A stretch of 64,000 bases of DNA from the NCBI GenBank assembly GCA_029204225.1, contig CM055108.1, positions 3,953,547 to 4,017,546 on the forward strand, read 5' to 3'. Below are positions 1 through 56,139 of the stretch, piece by piece. This stretch comes from Diphasiastrum complanatum. Its lineage: Eukaryota; Streptophyta; Lycopodiopsida; Lycopodiales; Lycopodiaceae. The number at the start of each line of letters is the position of its first letter. Positions within the stretch are counted from its first letter, which is position 1. The notes beneath the pieces are model-generated. The model was not told the origin of the DNA, ran no database searches, and saw only the letters and a list, made by a program, of their open reading frames with translations. Both the position numbers and the translations under genes were made by a program.

Positions 1-422
1 AGGTGCAGCAGTGGAGGCTGGATCCATGGGGAGTACTGGCGGAGGCGGAGGCGGTGGTGGGGGTGGGGCAGGTGCAGATGCAGCGGCGGATGCGACGGTG
101 GGGGCGGTGGCGCTGGGTGTACCAGTGGCAGGGGCGGTGGCAGTGGGTGCACCAGTAGAAATAGAGTCCGCGGCATCTGTGGACGACTCGACGGGCTCAG
201 CAGCTGGCTCAGAATAGTCTCGATAATGCGAGCCCTTTCCGCAGCAGGGATGACCATACAAATGCCGATCCCGTAGCGTCCCCCCGTGGGTCGGACTTGC
301 AACCCCCCCAGATGTGCTCGAACCCCAGAGGCGTTCCCTGTGAACCGCCTTCGACAAAAAGGGCAACGCCACATTTTGTTGGGCATCACCTCCACCTCAT
401 CCCAAATGGGACGAGCAGCCAT
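1..422 (-). CDS. hAT-1: N-terminal exon of a BED-finger hAT transposase (partial)
   Basis: Reading leftwards from an ATG at 422, the frame is open to the window edge. It starts MAARPIWDEVEVMPNKMWRC and contains a BED-type zinc finger: C20-x2-C23, H37 and C55, with the residues RAHLGG around the histidine. This is the layout of the BED fingers in the other hAT copies of this window (C-x2-C, then R-x2-HL-G, then C). After the finger come a helix-like stretch (AAERARIIETILSQLL) and a Pro/His/Leu-rich linker over GC-rich DNA. BED fingers bind the transposon ends. The catalytic part would lie left of the window. The same DNA is open on the + strand as a Gly-rich ORF, which I take to be a shadow. 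The family assignment rests on motif reading only. Confidence 0.6.
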   Translation of the reverse strand, partial: MAARPIWDEVEVMPNKMWRCPFCRRRFTGNASGVRAHLGGLQVRPTGGRYGIGICMVIPAAERARIIETILSQLLSPSSRPQMPRTLFLLVHPLPPPLPLVHPAPPPPPSHPPLHLHLPHPHHRLRLRQYSPWIQPPLLH

Positions 423-480
423 CTCTCTCTCTCTCTCTCACGCACACACAGAAGCACGGAAATCCAAGCTCTCTCTCCCA

Positions 481-494
481 CCCTAAACCCTAAA
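481..494 (+). repeat. Short interstitial telomere-like motif
   Basis: Two tandem CCCTAAA units, the plant (Arabidopsis-type) telomere repeat, with decayed variants to about 535. Too short to be a telomere. In plants such telo-boxes also occur in 5' leaders. Confidence 0.5.
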
Positions 495-694
495 CCCCAA
501 ACCTAAGCACCCTTAATTTAACCTAAATCCTAAACTCACACACACACATTGTGCACACACACAAATCCTCTCTCTCTCCATCCCTCACACTCTCTGTCTC
601 TTCCTCTCTCTCTCTCTCTCTCACACAGATCACCACACACACAAAACTGTATGCACACAAATCAACAATATCTTTTCACACACACACACAAACA

Positions 695-697
<3 letters not shown>

Positions 698-751
<54 letters not shown>
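698..751 (+). repeat. (CT)n microsatellite
   Basis: Uninterrupted CT dinucleotides in the hAT-1 leader. Confidence 0.9.
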
Positions 752-753
<2 letters not shown>

Positions 754-825
754 GCCCTCTTTTGCTGCTCTCGGGTTTTGCGGACTGTCCGCATGGCCCG
801 CGTGCTTTTGTTTTTTTTTTTTAAA

Positions 826-948
826 AACACGTCCGGGCCCCGGCCGCGTCTGCGTCCGCGTCCGGACGAATTAAAAAAAATAGGACGCGTTCAACCCCAC
901 GTCCGGGTCCGGGCGGACGCGGACGCGGGCACTTCGGCCCGGACCCTC
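826..948 (-). promoter_or_regulatory. hAT-1 subterminal array of GTCCGCG/GTCCGG motifs
   Basis: GC-rich island in AT-rich DNA. It contains repeated, partly inverted copies of GTCCGG, CGCGTCCG and GCGGACGC, interrupted by an A-rich spacer at 873-881. The order (TA)n, GC-rich motif array, AT-rich spacer, low-complexity leader, BED exon is the same as in copies A, B and C, so I read this as the 5' terminal region of hAT-1 and a probable transposase-binding array. The function is inferred. Confidence 0.5.
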
Positions 949-951
949 ATG

Positions 952-960
952 TCTATATAA
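952..960 (+). promoter_or_regulatory. TATA-box-like element upstream of endonuclease V
   Basis: TCTATATAA on the + strand, about 170 bp before the endonuclease V start codon and inside the outer end of hAT-1. It is the best TATA candidate between the hAT-1 array and the first exon. No transcription start can be seen directly. Confidence 0.3.
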
Positions 961-975
961 TGATAATTATTAAAT

Positions 976-977
976 AT

Positions 978-1043
<66 letters not shown>
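976..1043 (+). repeat. (TA)n followed by (AG)n microsatellite
   Basis: A TA run (about 976-997) continues directly into an AG run (998-1043). The TA part lies at the outer edge of hAT-1, as (TA)n does at the other hAT junctions here. The AG part probably lies in the 5' UTR of endonuclease V. Confidence 0.85.
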
Positions 1044-1045
<2 letters not shown>

Positions 1046-1128
1046 TTTGTGTCTACATACATATTTGCAAGTCGGTTTGTTGTTTCCTTAGTTTGTATGT
1101 ATTTTGATGTGGAAGGAGGAGGAGCGAA

Positions 1129-44448
<43,320 letters not shown>

Positions 44449-46054
44449 AGTGGCGTTCAACCTCTAATCTAGAGAATCGATTGTTGTTATTTGCACATTT
44501 GCAAACATGCAAGCTTTTTCCAATATTTATTGTGAGAGACCTTGGGTCGTATAACTTAACATTAAATTCCAAGCACAAAAAGTAACCACCATTTGCCATG
44601 CTCAGAGCCACACAAATAACAAAGGAAGACTCGTGTGCACATTTTGTCTTGCATGGCTCAGTTAGTTTGCAACATAGTAATCATTCTTTGAAACCTTTAT
44701 AATAATGTTTTCAAGCCAATAGAAAAAGGAATCTAACCCTATTGGGAACATTTTCTAGTGCAAGATAGTCCACAATCACACTAATCAATGACTTATGATG
44801 CTTGCATAGTCATCAGCTTATGAGTCATCCTTTTTCCTTGCTTAATGTATCTCATCCAAAATAGGAAAGAACTTGATCGGTTTCTTAAGTCATCTCTGTA
44901 ATTACTTTTTTTCAACACAGATCAATTTCATCCAAACGATTAAATCTTTCTAGAAGCTTAGTGTGCCATTCTAAATGATAAGTGCTAGGATGAAGGCTTC
45001 TCTTTTTGAGAAGCTATTTCTAAGGAATAAAAACTGCATACTAAAATAGGATCTAATTATTATGAAGCTCCAATGTACACTTTTTAGGATACAAGAAGTT
45101 TTTCTAGAAAAAAACCTTTGATGAATGTCTATGGGAATATTTGATTGATGCAACCCAATAGTTTATGTTCATGAAAGAAGTATGATCGATGAGTTGGTTT
45201 CCTTCCATTTACTCTAGGTGTACCTGTAATTATGAGAAATTTTTTTGTGGACCTTGACCATATTTGTGGGTGTCGAAGAACAAGAATTTTGCAATAGCTT
45301 ATGGTCTTGAAAAATACACTCCTTGAGCTAGATTTTGGGTCTTGGCGATGGCAAGTAGGGTTCTATTGGAATAAATTGTAACTTCAATAAGCATCAATTT
45401 GTAAACTCATGGCAAGTACTCGTGGCAATAAATATTTGGTTATTAGGAATTGATGGGATCTATGAATCTAAGAATGCCACTTTGCATGAAGTTGGATATT
45501 CACATCGATCATGTGTTAAAATTGTTGGAAAATATGTGATTTTTGTGCTTTCATTCAAATATACTAGCAACACTAGTATCTTAGGTTATGAAAGCCTTTA
45601 ACGCTAACATTGTATATAATTGTTGCACTATATTTTGCTTGGAACACTGTGGTTTAAATTAGTAGAATTTCATGATGTTTTGCTAAGCCTATAGCCTATG
45701 ATGTTTGTTATTCTAAATTTTTTTCAAGAAGGTTCACTTTCAAGTTTTATGTATTGAAGATGGTTTCACTTCATTTATTCATTTCGTGACTACAATTTCC
45801 ATGTTATGTGAAATATGGCTATTGAGCTATCCCAATATCATGTGTATAAGTGTCACACAAATTAAAAATTTATTATCATTCCACTCAGACTCTCTTAACA
45901 TTGGCTAGAGATTAAGATGAGCAAATATTGAAGGATATCTAAATATGACAAAATTTATGCTAATAATTTCTTTTGGGCCCAACAAAGCATACAATGGATA
46001 TTATTATGCACTTTTGAGTGCTCATGTAAAATGCCACATTTAAAAAATGTCAGG
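44449..46054 (+). other. Endonuclease V 3' UTR and intergenic DNA
   Basis: AT-rich, no ORF or repeat recognised. Confidence 0.4.
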
Positions 46055-46700
46055 CTTTGATACCAAAAATGTCATGTCCCTTCACCTTCGTTGCTTGCCA
46101 CCGCCAAGCAAGAAACATGAAATAGCAAAACAAAAAACAAAAAAATGATCAGACAAATCCTTATGATGTCGAAAATATCGCTTCAATACCATGAATGTAA
46201 ATGTTCTAGAGTAAACCACAATAATGCTCATGTTGATGTTCACCATGAAGTTTAGAACATCTCACAATCATGTGTTAAGGTACATGAACCTAGCAAAGAA
46301 GATCGTGTTGGCTCTCATTTACAAAATGAAGTTGAAGATGAGGAAGACTCCAAGTTGACTCAATTATAAATGAGCCAAAAGATTTGAATGTCCATTGTCT
46401 ATTTATATAGAAAGCCTATTTCTTGACTTGAATTAACTATCTTGAAGTCCAATTAGCATTTGTCAGGCCTTGTTAAATATTCTTTGGGCCTTGGTTGATC
46501 TATTATTCGTATTAGAAGTGCTTTGAGAAGTTTGAATTGTCTTCGTTTTAAAGGCTAATAATCTATTTTGGGATGGATATTTTTGGCAATCAAATGTGGA
46601 TGAATAGGTAAAAAGTATCACTATGATGTCTTCTTTTGTTTTCTTCAACATTATGCCATCTTGTATGATTTATCCAATTCATTTAGATTCATGTTTTTGC
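46055..46700 (-). repeat. LTR with TATA box and primer-binding site, - strand
   Basis: On the - strand TGGTATCAAAGCC (primer-binding site) lies at about 46068-46056. Upstream of it (higher coordinates) is LTR-like sequence with CTATATAAATAG at about 46405-46394, a good TATA box. The outer limit is unknown and no second LTR was found. Confidence 0.45.
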
Positions 46701-47334
46701 AATGGGTTTTTGTTGCATTAATCAATCCATGTTGTTTGATGATCTTGTTCAACAATACTATCATTGATTCATCAACACTTGCAATTACGTGTGATCGTCT
46801 ATATATAATTATATTCTAATATACAATGTAGATGATGTTTGAAATGCTACTCAAATACACCTTGAGGCATAGCATTGGATTTAGTGTTGAACAAAATAAA
46901 ACTCCCTATCTGGACAAGGTTTGATTCAAATTTGGCCAACCCAAATCAATTCCATTAAAAGGAACCCATGGATATTTCTATTACAATTAAATCCCAACTA
47001 TGTAGCTTTGTTGTTTAGGTCAGACATCCTTTTAAAGATATCACATCTATAGTTGCTTGAAAATATCAGTCCAAGAGAATGTTGAGACACTATAATATTT
47101 TTTGCTCTTTTGATTTCTTAATAACAGAAAATCATTGTTGACACCACTCAATAGGAGATTCTTTTGCATTCTAATTTGTCAAGCAAAGAAAACAATCCCA
47201 AAGAAATTGAAAGGTATGGAGTACAATCAGCTTCTACTCCATTCATGTGAGTTGGATGGACGTTGATTTTTAGACACTCCATTAAAAAGATATTTTTCAA
47301 TAATAACCACATTAAACTCTTATACAATGAACTA
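46701..47334 (+). other. No recognisable feature
   Basis: AT-rich intergenic DNA. Confidence 0.35.
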
Positions 47335-47370
47335 GCGAAGTGTGCCCGTCGTTGATGGGCGAGGGCGGAC
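47332..47370 (+). repeat. GCGAAGTGTG module, copy 1
   Basis: TAGCGAAGTGTGCCCGTCG followed by a GGGC inverted partner. Similar to 47866-47890. Confidence 0.6.
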
Positions 47371-47491
47371 GATTTGGGTGGCGATCGATGATTAGGATGG
47401 CGGTCGATGGTTTAGGAAGGCTATTGACGGGGGTGGCTGATGTATGTGTGTGTATGTACGTCGGCCGAAGTGTGTCGGCCGGTGGCCGATG

Positions 47492-47493
<2 letters not shown>

Positions 47494-47559
<66 letters not shown>
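47494..47559 (+). repeat. (TG)n microsatellite
   Basis: About 33 TG units, followed by CG-rich alternating purine-pyrimidine. Confidence 0.95.
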
Positions 47560-47562
<3 letters not shown>

Positions 47563-47865
47563 CTCGCGCGCGCGTGATGCGTAGAGAGAGAGAGAGAGAG
47601 ACCTCACACATCTCGCATCTCGAATATCTCACATATCTCGCACAGCTCGCATATCTCACATACTCAGAGAGAGAGTCTGGGTTAGAGAGAGGCCGAGAGA
47701 GACCTTCGGGACCTTCGCATATCTCACACATCTCACAGTCAGAGAGAGACCTTCTGTACCTTCGCATATCTCACGACCATTGTCCGAAAAAAAAAAAACA
47801 TGAAGAAAAATGTGGTTTCCGGGCAACGTGAGTGGCTCGGGAACACTAAAGTTTTAATATATAGA

Positions 47866-47900
47866 TAGCGAAGTGTGTCCGTCGATGACGGGCGGCCGAT
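47866..47900 (+). repeat. GCGAAGTGTG module, copy 2
   Basis: TAGCGAAGTGTGTCCGTCG then ATGACGGGCGGCC, with CCGTC/GACGG inverted words. Same order as copy 1, again followed by TG then AG repeats. Confidence 0.6.
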
Positions 47901-47923
47901 GGTGTGTTTGTGTGTGTGTGTGT

Positions 47924-48540
<617 letters not shown>

Positions 48541-48839
48541 GATACACTTATGTGAGAACAGAGTCCTCTGCAATTTGACATCAAAATGAGTTAATGATTC
48601 ACGAAACATTTAAGTTTCAAATCGCAAAGGATCTATACAAAAATTGTGTCCTGATCCCTGCACTTGAGTATTCACAGAAACAGATACATCTAATGGGGCA
48701 ATGGAGATAGGAAGAACAAGAACGGAGAAGAGGGAATAGCTCTCCTGTTCTAATCGGCTGCTAGGTGCAAAAATAGTCTAATGGACAGCTTATGCTAAAG
48801 ATAAACACAGCTTTATGCGTTCTGATTGCCCAACAGAAT

Positions 48840-49850
48840 TTTAAAAATTAATTCATACTCTAAAAACAAGAGTACAGTCCACCGAAGAGATTAGAGATGG
48901 TTTGTGTGTGTGGTACTACTGAAATCATATTCAACGTGAAGTATAGTTCTGAAATAAATGGAAGAGCAGTATGATATCGCGAGTTCCTCAGGCGTCAAAG
49001 ACAGCCATCGTTTGATCAAAGACTGAGGAGTCGTAGACGTCCGTGTTCTGATCATAGTGAGTATACAAGCGCAATGAAACAACAATGAAAGTGCATTCGA
49101 TCACAACAAGCATTCATCTACGTTGTTGTACATAGATAAAAACGTGCTGCTACTATATTACACTGAAGCACAATACAAATAGCAATTACAACCAAAATTG
49201 ACAGCGTAATTAGGAGACTCAAATAATGCGTCTCATGGATGGAGCAACCAACAATTTGTGCTTGGATGATCTATTTATATATTTCATCTGTTTCTCTCCC
49301 TTCGCTTTATAAGGGAAGCAACTTTCTCTCACTTCGCAAATTTGGGAAGTGGCTTGGATCGTTCCTCATTCAAAGTAGATGACCTTTGGCTTTTTTCTCT
49401 CTCTTCGGGATTTTGCAAAAAAGGCAAAGGTGCCCTTAAAAGACGAAGGTGTCTTTAAAACAGTCCAACATGAAAATAGGTGACCTTTGGAAATTTTCTC
49501 TCTCTTCGCGAACAAAGTTGAAGGTGTTAAAAATTATTTGAACTTTTGAACTGTTGTGAAATTGTTGCAAACATTTCGTGAAAAAGTCAAGGGTGTTTAA
49601 AATAGTTGAGCTTTTGGATTGTCGCGAAACTTTCGCGAACATTTCGTGAAGCTATCTCGAAACTGTCTCGAACATAGTTCATTTCTGCAGACTGTCTCGA
49701 AAACAATGTAAATCTACAGACTTGTTCTAAATGCAAGTTTTGTGGAAGTACTTGAAGATGGCCAAGTCTTCCATGACTTCAAGTATCAAACTTAACATCT
49801 GAATTTTGAAATTATGATAGGATTGATTACCCTGGGCTTAATTTCCAACA
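48840..49850 (-). repeat. 3' LTR of a copia element, - strand
   Basis: On the - strand a purine tract AAGGGGGAC (49861-49853 region) precedes TGTTGG at 49850. ATATATAAATAG at about 49285 is a TATA box. The LTR contains diverged internal repeats (CTCTCTCTTCG with ACCTTTGG, 49380-49510). The distal end is uncertain. Confidence 0.5.
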
Positions 49851-49863
49851 GTCCCCCTTAAGG

Positions 49864-51420
49864 TCACGGTTGGTGCCTTGGAATCTTCGTCAGGTTCAGC
49901 AGGTTGAAGAACTTTTGATGCTTGATCCTGGGAAGCGCTTTGGTGAAAATATCTGCAACCATTTTCATTGTGGAGCAGTATTGAAGGATCATTTGCCATG
50001 AGAAAACTTTCTCTCGAATGAAATGATACTGGATTTCTATGTGCTTGGATTTGCCATGAAACCTGGGATTCAGTGACAGTGAAATACAGCTCAAATTGTC
50101 ACACAAAATGGTGGTAGCATTGAACCGAGTGTGATGCAAGTCGTGAAGTAATAACATGATCCATACAGTTTCTTTTGAAGCTTGACATGTTGTGATGTAC
50201 TCTGCCTCTATCAAAGAAAGCACAACTGATTTCTACTTCCTTGAGTTCCACGAAATCGGTCCCCCTGCCAGATAGAAACAGAACCCGGAGGTAGATTTTC
50301 TAGTAGAGACTGTTCCTCCCCAATCTGAGTCAGAGTAGTCTTGCAAGACGAGTGGGTCGGTAGCATTTTCATCATAACATAAAATGTGATCTAAACTTCC
50401 ATGAATATATCTCATCACTCTCTTTAATGCTTTCCAATGAGAGATCTTGGGATTAGACATGAATTGACTTAACTTGCTAACTGTGTATGCTAAATCTAGT
50501 CTAGTACACAACATTGCATACATTGGAGATCCGATTAGTAAATGGTAAGGGTACTTCGCTAAGTCGAGTACTTCACTATCAGTCTCAGCACAAGAAGGTT
50601 TAGTCAATACTATACTTAGATCCATTGGAGTATCAATTGGTTTGTAATTAGACATGTGAAATTTTTCTAAAATGCCTTTTAGATATGCCTGCTGGCTAAG
50701 ATAGACCTTCTTCTGAAGTCTATCTCTAGCAATGTGAATTCCTAGCAAAGAATGAACAACTCCTAAATCAGTCATGTCAAATTCCTTTGACAGATCACTC
50801 TTAGTAGTGTGCAGTAGAGAAGTGTCATTAGATAGAATAAATGCATCATCTATGTAAAGAGCTATGTGAACTGAGTTGGTGTCTATATGCTTTGAATAAA
50901 CAGCATTCAGCTGAATTGTTTGCAAATCCCAATTGAATGAGATAAGAGTTGATTCTATCAAACCATGCTCTTGCGGCTTGTTTCAGACCGTAGATTGCTT
51001 TGTGCAGCTTGCACACTTTGTGCTCTTGGCCTTTGACTTCAAATCCTTCCGGTTGGAAGGTGTATCGCTCCTCTTCGACATTGTCATTGAGAAATGTTGT
51101 CTTGACATCCGTTTGGTGTATTTTGAGGTCTTTTGTGATTGCTAACACAATCAGAGTCCTGATTGACTGCATGTTGACGACAAGACTAAAGTTTTTTTGA
51201 TAATCCACTCCTTGGACTTGAGTGAATCCTTTAGCCACCAGCCGTGCTTTTCATTTGGCAATGGAACCATCAGAGTTGATCTTCTTCTTGAAGATCCACT
51301 TGTTGTCGATAACTCTCTTGTGAGTGGGGAAGTCGACCAATGTCTAGGTCTAATTCATCAAAAATGAGTTGTACTTGCTTTCCATAGCTTCTTGCCACTT
51401 CATAGCGTCCTTGGAGTTAA
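49864..51420 (-). pseudogene. Ty1/copia RT and RNase H remnant, - strand
   Basis: From right to left: VAKGFTQVQGVDY, TDVKTTFLN, YGLKQAARAWF, then a +1 shift near 50893, IALYIDDAFIL (YIDD in place of YVDD), KISHWKALKRVMRYIHG, YSDSDWGGTVSTRKSTSGF, a TAG at about 50224 (probable Gln), EAEYITTCQASKE, HGKSKHIEIQYHFIREK and DIFTKALP. Gag, protease and most of integrase are absent. Confidence 0.88.
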
Positions 51421-53445
51421 TTGCTTCAGCTAGGCTCTATGGTTCTTCTGATGAAGTCCAGAATGACTGAGGTGCATACCTCTCAGGAACTGTCCGAGTC
51501 TGTGAGGATCTGCGGATGTTTGGTTGACCAGAACGCGATGATGCTTCTTCTTGAATTTCTCCAGATCTGGGCACTGTGGACTGAAGCAGTAGCTATAGCC
51601 GCATACATCCAGAACAGAACATGCAAGTCTTGTGTTTTTCACATGACACCACATGAGCTATGGTGGGGTAGAAAGCCCAACCTGTCTCACATCAGAATCT
51701 TTGGTTGTGCAGCTTATGCACATATTCCTGATAAGCTTCGAAAAAAGCCTGATGAGAAAGCCGAGCAGGGATTTCTGGTAGGTTATGACAACAATTCATC
51801 ATACTAACAGAGTCTACATGACAGACACAAACACTGTGAAAAAAGTGAGAGATGTCAGATTCGATGAGAGCAGGACAATGGCCAACGACGATCCTGTAAG
51901 CTACGAAGTTCTGGAGAGACATTACTATGAACTGCCGCCAACGACAGAGGGAGCAGAGGACAAACATGAAAACGAAGATTTTTGAGTCGTCTCCCATTGA
52001 ATGACGAATCTGATGAAGAAAGATTCGAGAGGCAACCTGCTGTCGCAGTTCCTGTAAACCAAGATGGTTCCGGGCCAAGCAGAGTAGACAAGGGCAAAGG
52101 CATACCTATTCTAGGAGAATCTCCCATAAGCTCGACAAGACCATGAAGAGCGCCAGCAAGATATGTGCCAATCAGCTCAGCTTCCACATCAAAAGAGTTT
52201 TGCGGGTTCAGTGACGAACTACAGACTTTTGAGGAGGCAATTGAAGGTCCAGAAAAGGACAGATGGATCCAAGCCATGAATGAAGAAATGGAGTCCATGA
52301 GGAAGAACCAGGTATGGACGTTGGAGCCATTACCACATAAGCGCAAGACTGTCAAATGCAAATGGGTCTTCAAGCTCAAATATGGACCAGACGAGAATGT
52401 GATGAAATACAAGGCAAGACTGGTAGCGAAAGGTTTTTCTTAGAGATACGGTATTGACTACTCTGAAACCTTCTCTCCTTTCGTCAAACATTTGTCCCTA
52501 CGTCTGTTATTTGCATATGCAGCAGCTTATGACCTCAGGATCCACACTGTGGATGAGAAGACAGCCTTCTTGCATGGCGAATTAGACGAAGAGGTCAACA
52601 TGGATCAACCCCCAAGATATGTCCCGAATTCACTTCCTGACTATGCATGCAGAATGCAGAGAAGCATCTACGGTCTGAAACAATCAGCCTGGCAATGGTA
52701 CAAGAAGAAAGATCAAGCCCTGAAATCATTAGGATTCAAGCCTCTGTTGGTTGATTCCAATGTATATGTCAGAGTTACAGATGTGCAGATCATCATTGTG
52801 GCTGTGTATGTGGACGACACTCTGATACTTTGCAGGAGTGAGCAGCTAATTGCTGAAGTAAAGGCAGACATCTCGAAACATTTCAAGATCGTGGATCTGG
52901 GAGAAGTCAGGTGTTACCTAGGCTTGCAAATTGAAAGGGACTACGAGGGAGGTAAGTTATACCCTCACCAGTCCAGATACACCCAGAAGATCCTAGAGGA
53001 CTTTGGGATGCTGAATAGCAAAGGAGCAAACACTCCAATGCTCGCAGGGACGGTGCTGACGAATGATGACTGTCCAAAGACTGAGAAAGAGAGAGAACAG
53101 ATGCAGCTCACACCTTACAAGAAGCTGATAGGATCACTGATGTACCTTGTTGACAACACACGTCCTGACAGTATTCAGGATGAGCCAATTCTACACAAAT
53201 CCAGGCTCGACACATTGGAAGATTGCAAAACGAATTTTGCAATACCTTCAATTAACGAGGGATCATGGCTTGTGTTATTGTCGTGGTGCAGGTTTCAGGA
53301 TACTTTCCTATAGCGACGCTAGCTAGGCATCTCTCAAGGATTATTGTAAAAGCGTCTCAGGAGGATGCACCATCGCATCAGGAGTAGCAGTTCTCTAGGT
53401 CAGCAAGAAGCACACCGTTGTAGCCCAATCATCCAAGAAAACAAT
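51421..53445 (+). pseudogene. Ty1/copia integrase end, RT and RNase H remnant, + strand
   Basis: Integrase end (AYIQNRTCKS, LWWGRKPNLSHIRIFGC, FLVGYD), linker, RT (WVFKLKYGPDENVMKYKARL, KGFS then TAG at 52441, TVDEKTAFLHGELDEEV, SIYGLKQSAWQWY, VAVYVDDTLIL, ending YLVDNTRPD), then a frameshift near 53185 and RNase H (HWKIAKRILQYLQ, YSDAS, KSVSGGC, VVAQSSKKT) with two TAGs at likely Trp codons. It lies head-to-head with the - strand copia to its left, without LTRs between. Confidence 0.85.
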
Positions 53446-53459
53446 TCTTTTCTTGTATG

Positions 53460-54180
53460 CAAAAGAAGGAAGAGAGTACTCATGTTTTTGTTTTGAGGGT
53501 TAGAGAATTCAATAATGAGTTAGCATAAATTGATGAGAGCATTAATAAGAAAAAAGAACTTGTTCAAGTTATTCTTAATGGTTTGTTGGATGATCATGCT
53601 AATCTTGTTCAAAGCTTGCTATTCAAAAGACTTTGCCAAACATTGTGAAATTACAAGAGATTTTGGTGAATGAGGAGTTTTGGCTTCAATCAAGAAGAAG
53701 TGGATCTACATCAACATCTCATTATGAAGAGGAGGCTATGTTCATCAAAGGCAAGCTCAAGGACAAACTCAAAGGCAAGTGGTCAAAGGGTCAAAATCAA
53801 GGTGAGTCTTCCTCTTTTGTTAGCAAGAAGAAAGATAGGTCAAAGTTAAAGTGCTTCTATTGTGGAATCAAAGGGCATTTTGCTAATGAATGTTTGAAGA
53901 AGCAAAGAGATGAAGGTAGCAAGCAAATCAACTTTCTACTAATGATGAGGATCTAGGTGGTTGTGATTCTCTTTTGATGTGTTCTTCAAGTCCAATATCA
54001 AGTGAAGGTGACAAAGATTCATAGTGGATTGATAGTGGAGCTAGCTCACACATGACTAGTCACAAGGAGTTCTTATTTCTTTGGTCACTTATGAAAGTGA
54101 TTCACATGGCCAATGGTGGTAAGTGTGTGATTGAAGGTATTGGTTCAATTCCTATTCGTCTTTCTACTAATAGGAAAGTG
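53460..54180 (+). pseudogene. Ty1/copia gag and protease fragment, + strand
   Basis: Gag end (NNELA, KKELVQVILNGLLDDHANLV), a CCHC zinc knuckle CFYCGIKGHFANEC, and protease WIDSGASSHMT (D-S-G) preceded by TAG. It follows the RNase H remnant of the previous element directly, so two broken elements are joined. Confidence 0.78.
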
Positions 54181-54815
54181 TGATGGGTTTCTTTCCTTGG
54201 CTATCCTCAACCCAAGATCTAATCAATCTAGCATCAAGGAGATGAAGTTAGTTGTCACGCGTAGATTTGTTTCCATGAGAGCGATAGTATAGTTCAAATT
54301 TCAACCTGAATGGAAGATCCAAATCTAACTTTAACATCCATTAACCCTAAGCATTAATACTACTCCATTAACACTAGATCCACAATGAAGATAGCTTACT
54401 CTTTCTCTCCCTCTCTTTCTCTCTCATAAAAAGTATAAAAACATGCAATCCCAATAACAATCAGATCCAACAATTAGCAAAACTCAATAAAAGCATGAGA
54501 GATGGAGGAAAAGTGATAGAGAGCAAGGACATTCATAAATCCATTTCACAAGAAAACCAATCTGCTTTATTGAAATGAAGAAATGTCCATCTGTAGGAAC
54601 TCGAGTTGGTCCCTTTTGATAATAGAGAGGAGGATCTTGGCCTCTGAATCCTATTGGTCCATTTTTGCCTCCCTAATTATTCAAATTTAAAAAAGAGTGA
54701 GAACCATCCAAATTGGAGGGAAACTCAACTTTATTCACTAACTTGACATTTAAGCCCTGCGACATTAAAAGTCTCGCAAAAAGGCCTAAAGTCCTTTTAT
54801 TGACTCTCAACTAAT
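54181..54815 (+). other. No recognisable feature
   Basis: AT-rich, unassigned. Confidence 0.35.
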
Positions 54816-56139
54816 CAAATCTCTATGTGATCATTGGGTTGGACTTACACACGCAGGGTGCCAAATCTCTCTCACTTATTAACTAGTGTAAGGGTTGCCT
54901 TGGGATCCGCAAACCCTCCAACAGTATCCCCCACCAAAATTGATGGCGGTCCCATGACACCTACAAGATGCAGTTATTGTGGGCTTTTATTTGCTTCATG
55001 TCGAATCTTTATTAAATGATACTGCACCTTCTCTATGAAATCGAGTTGGGCAGTGTTGAAATCTAAATTGTGTGGCAAAAAATAACGATGGGCTCACTTT
55101 GAAGTTGTCCAAGATGTGAATCAAGATTCCCATGAGCCTCCCATCATTGCGGCACGAAAATACAGTCGAGCCAACGATAGCCAATCCTTGATGCTCTCTG
55201 AGGCCATTGGCTTATTTGGATCGAATGCCAAAGGAGAAGGACAATCATCCCATCTCGTTGCCACAGATGCCAACAAAGTCAAGTGTTTTGAAAAAAGAGC
55301 CGATTGCCGGGAGAGTATATATACTCCCGCTGGTATGCTTGTAGTGCCCAGTGGAAATCCACTGAAATTTCCCAACTGAAAGGTTGGTGGATGATTGGCC
55401 AGTTTGGCATATGGATAGTAATTTTGTCCATGGCCAATCCCAAATCTCTCTCACTTATTAACTAGGGTTAGGGTTGCCAAATCTCTATGTGATCATTGGG
55501 TTGGACTTACACACGCAGGGTGCCAAATCTCTCTCACTTATTAACTAGTGTAAGGGTTGCCTTGGGATCCGCAAACCCTCCAACAGTATCCCCCACCAAA
55601 ATTGATGGCGGTCTCATGACACCTACAAGATGCAGTTATTGTGGGCTTTTATTTGCTTCATGTCGAATCTTTATTAAATGATACTGCACCTTCTCTATGA
55701 AATTGAGTTGGGCAGTGTTGAAATCTAAATTGTGTGGCAAAAAATAACGATGGGCTCACTTTGAAGTTGTCCAAGATGTGAATCAAGATTCCCATGAGCC
55801 TCCCATCATTGCGGCACGAAAATACAGTCGAGCCAACGATAGCCAATCCTTGATGCTCTCTGAGGCCATTGGCTTATTTGGATCGAATGCCAAAGGAGAA
55901 GGACAATCATCCCATCTCGTTGCCACAGATGCCAACAGAGTCAAGTGTTTTGAAAAAAGAGCCGATTGCCGGGAGAGTATATATACTCCCGCTGGTATGC
56001 TTGTAGTGCCCAGTGGAAATCCACTGAAATTTCTCAACTGAAAGGTTGGTGGATGATTGGCCAGTTTGGCATATGGATAGTAATTTTGTCCATGGCCAAT
56101 CCCAAATCTCTCTCACTTATTAACTAGGGTTAGGGTTGC
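54816..56139 (+). repeat. Tandem duplication, two 662-bp units
   Basis: 54816-55477 and 55478-56139. I count about four substitutions between units. Each unit begins and ends with a shared word, CTCTCTCACTTATTAACTAG, which gives a likely recombination site. Function unknown; possibly LTR sequence of the element on the right. Confidence 0.92.

Larger units (their letters stand above)
423..825 (-). other. hAT-1 5' leader with CT/GA microsatellites
   Basis: Non-coding leader between the hAT-1 start codon and its terminal motif array. It is rich in CT runs (421-438, 610-632, 698-751) and CA runs. Copy A has an analogous low-complexity leader (poly-C) at the same place. No coding potential apart from low-complexity Ser-Leu or Arg-Glu frames. 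Confidence 0.4.

Noticed and set aside
481-535. Telomere or ancient chromosome end
   Set aside because: Only two perfect CCCTAAA units. The rest is decayed and surrounded by transposon DNA.
47332-47900. Helitron ends
   Set aside because: The GCGAAGTGTG modules have short inverted words, but I see no clear TC start, no CTRR end after a hairpin and no helicase.
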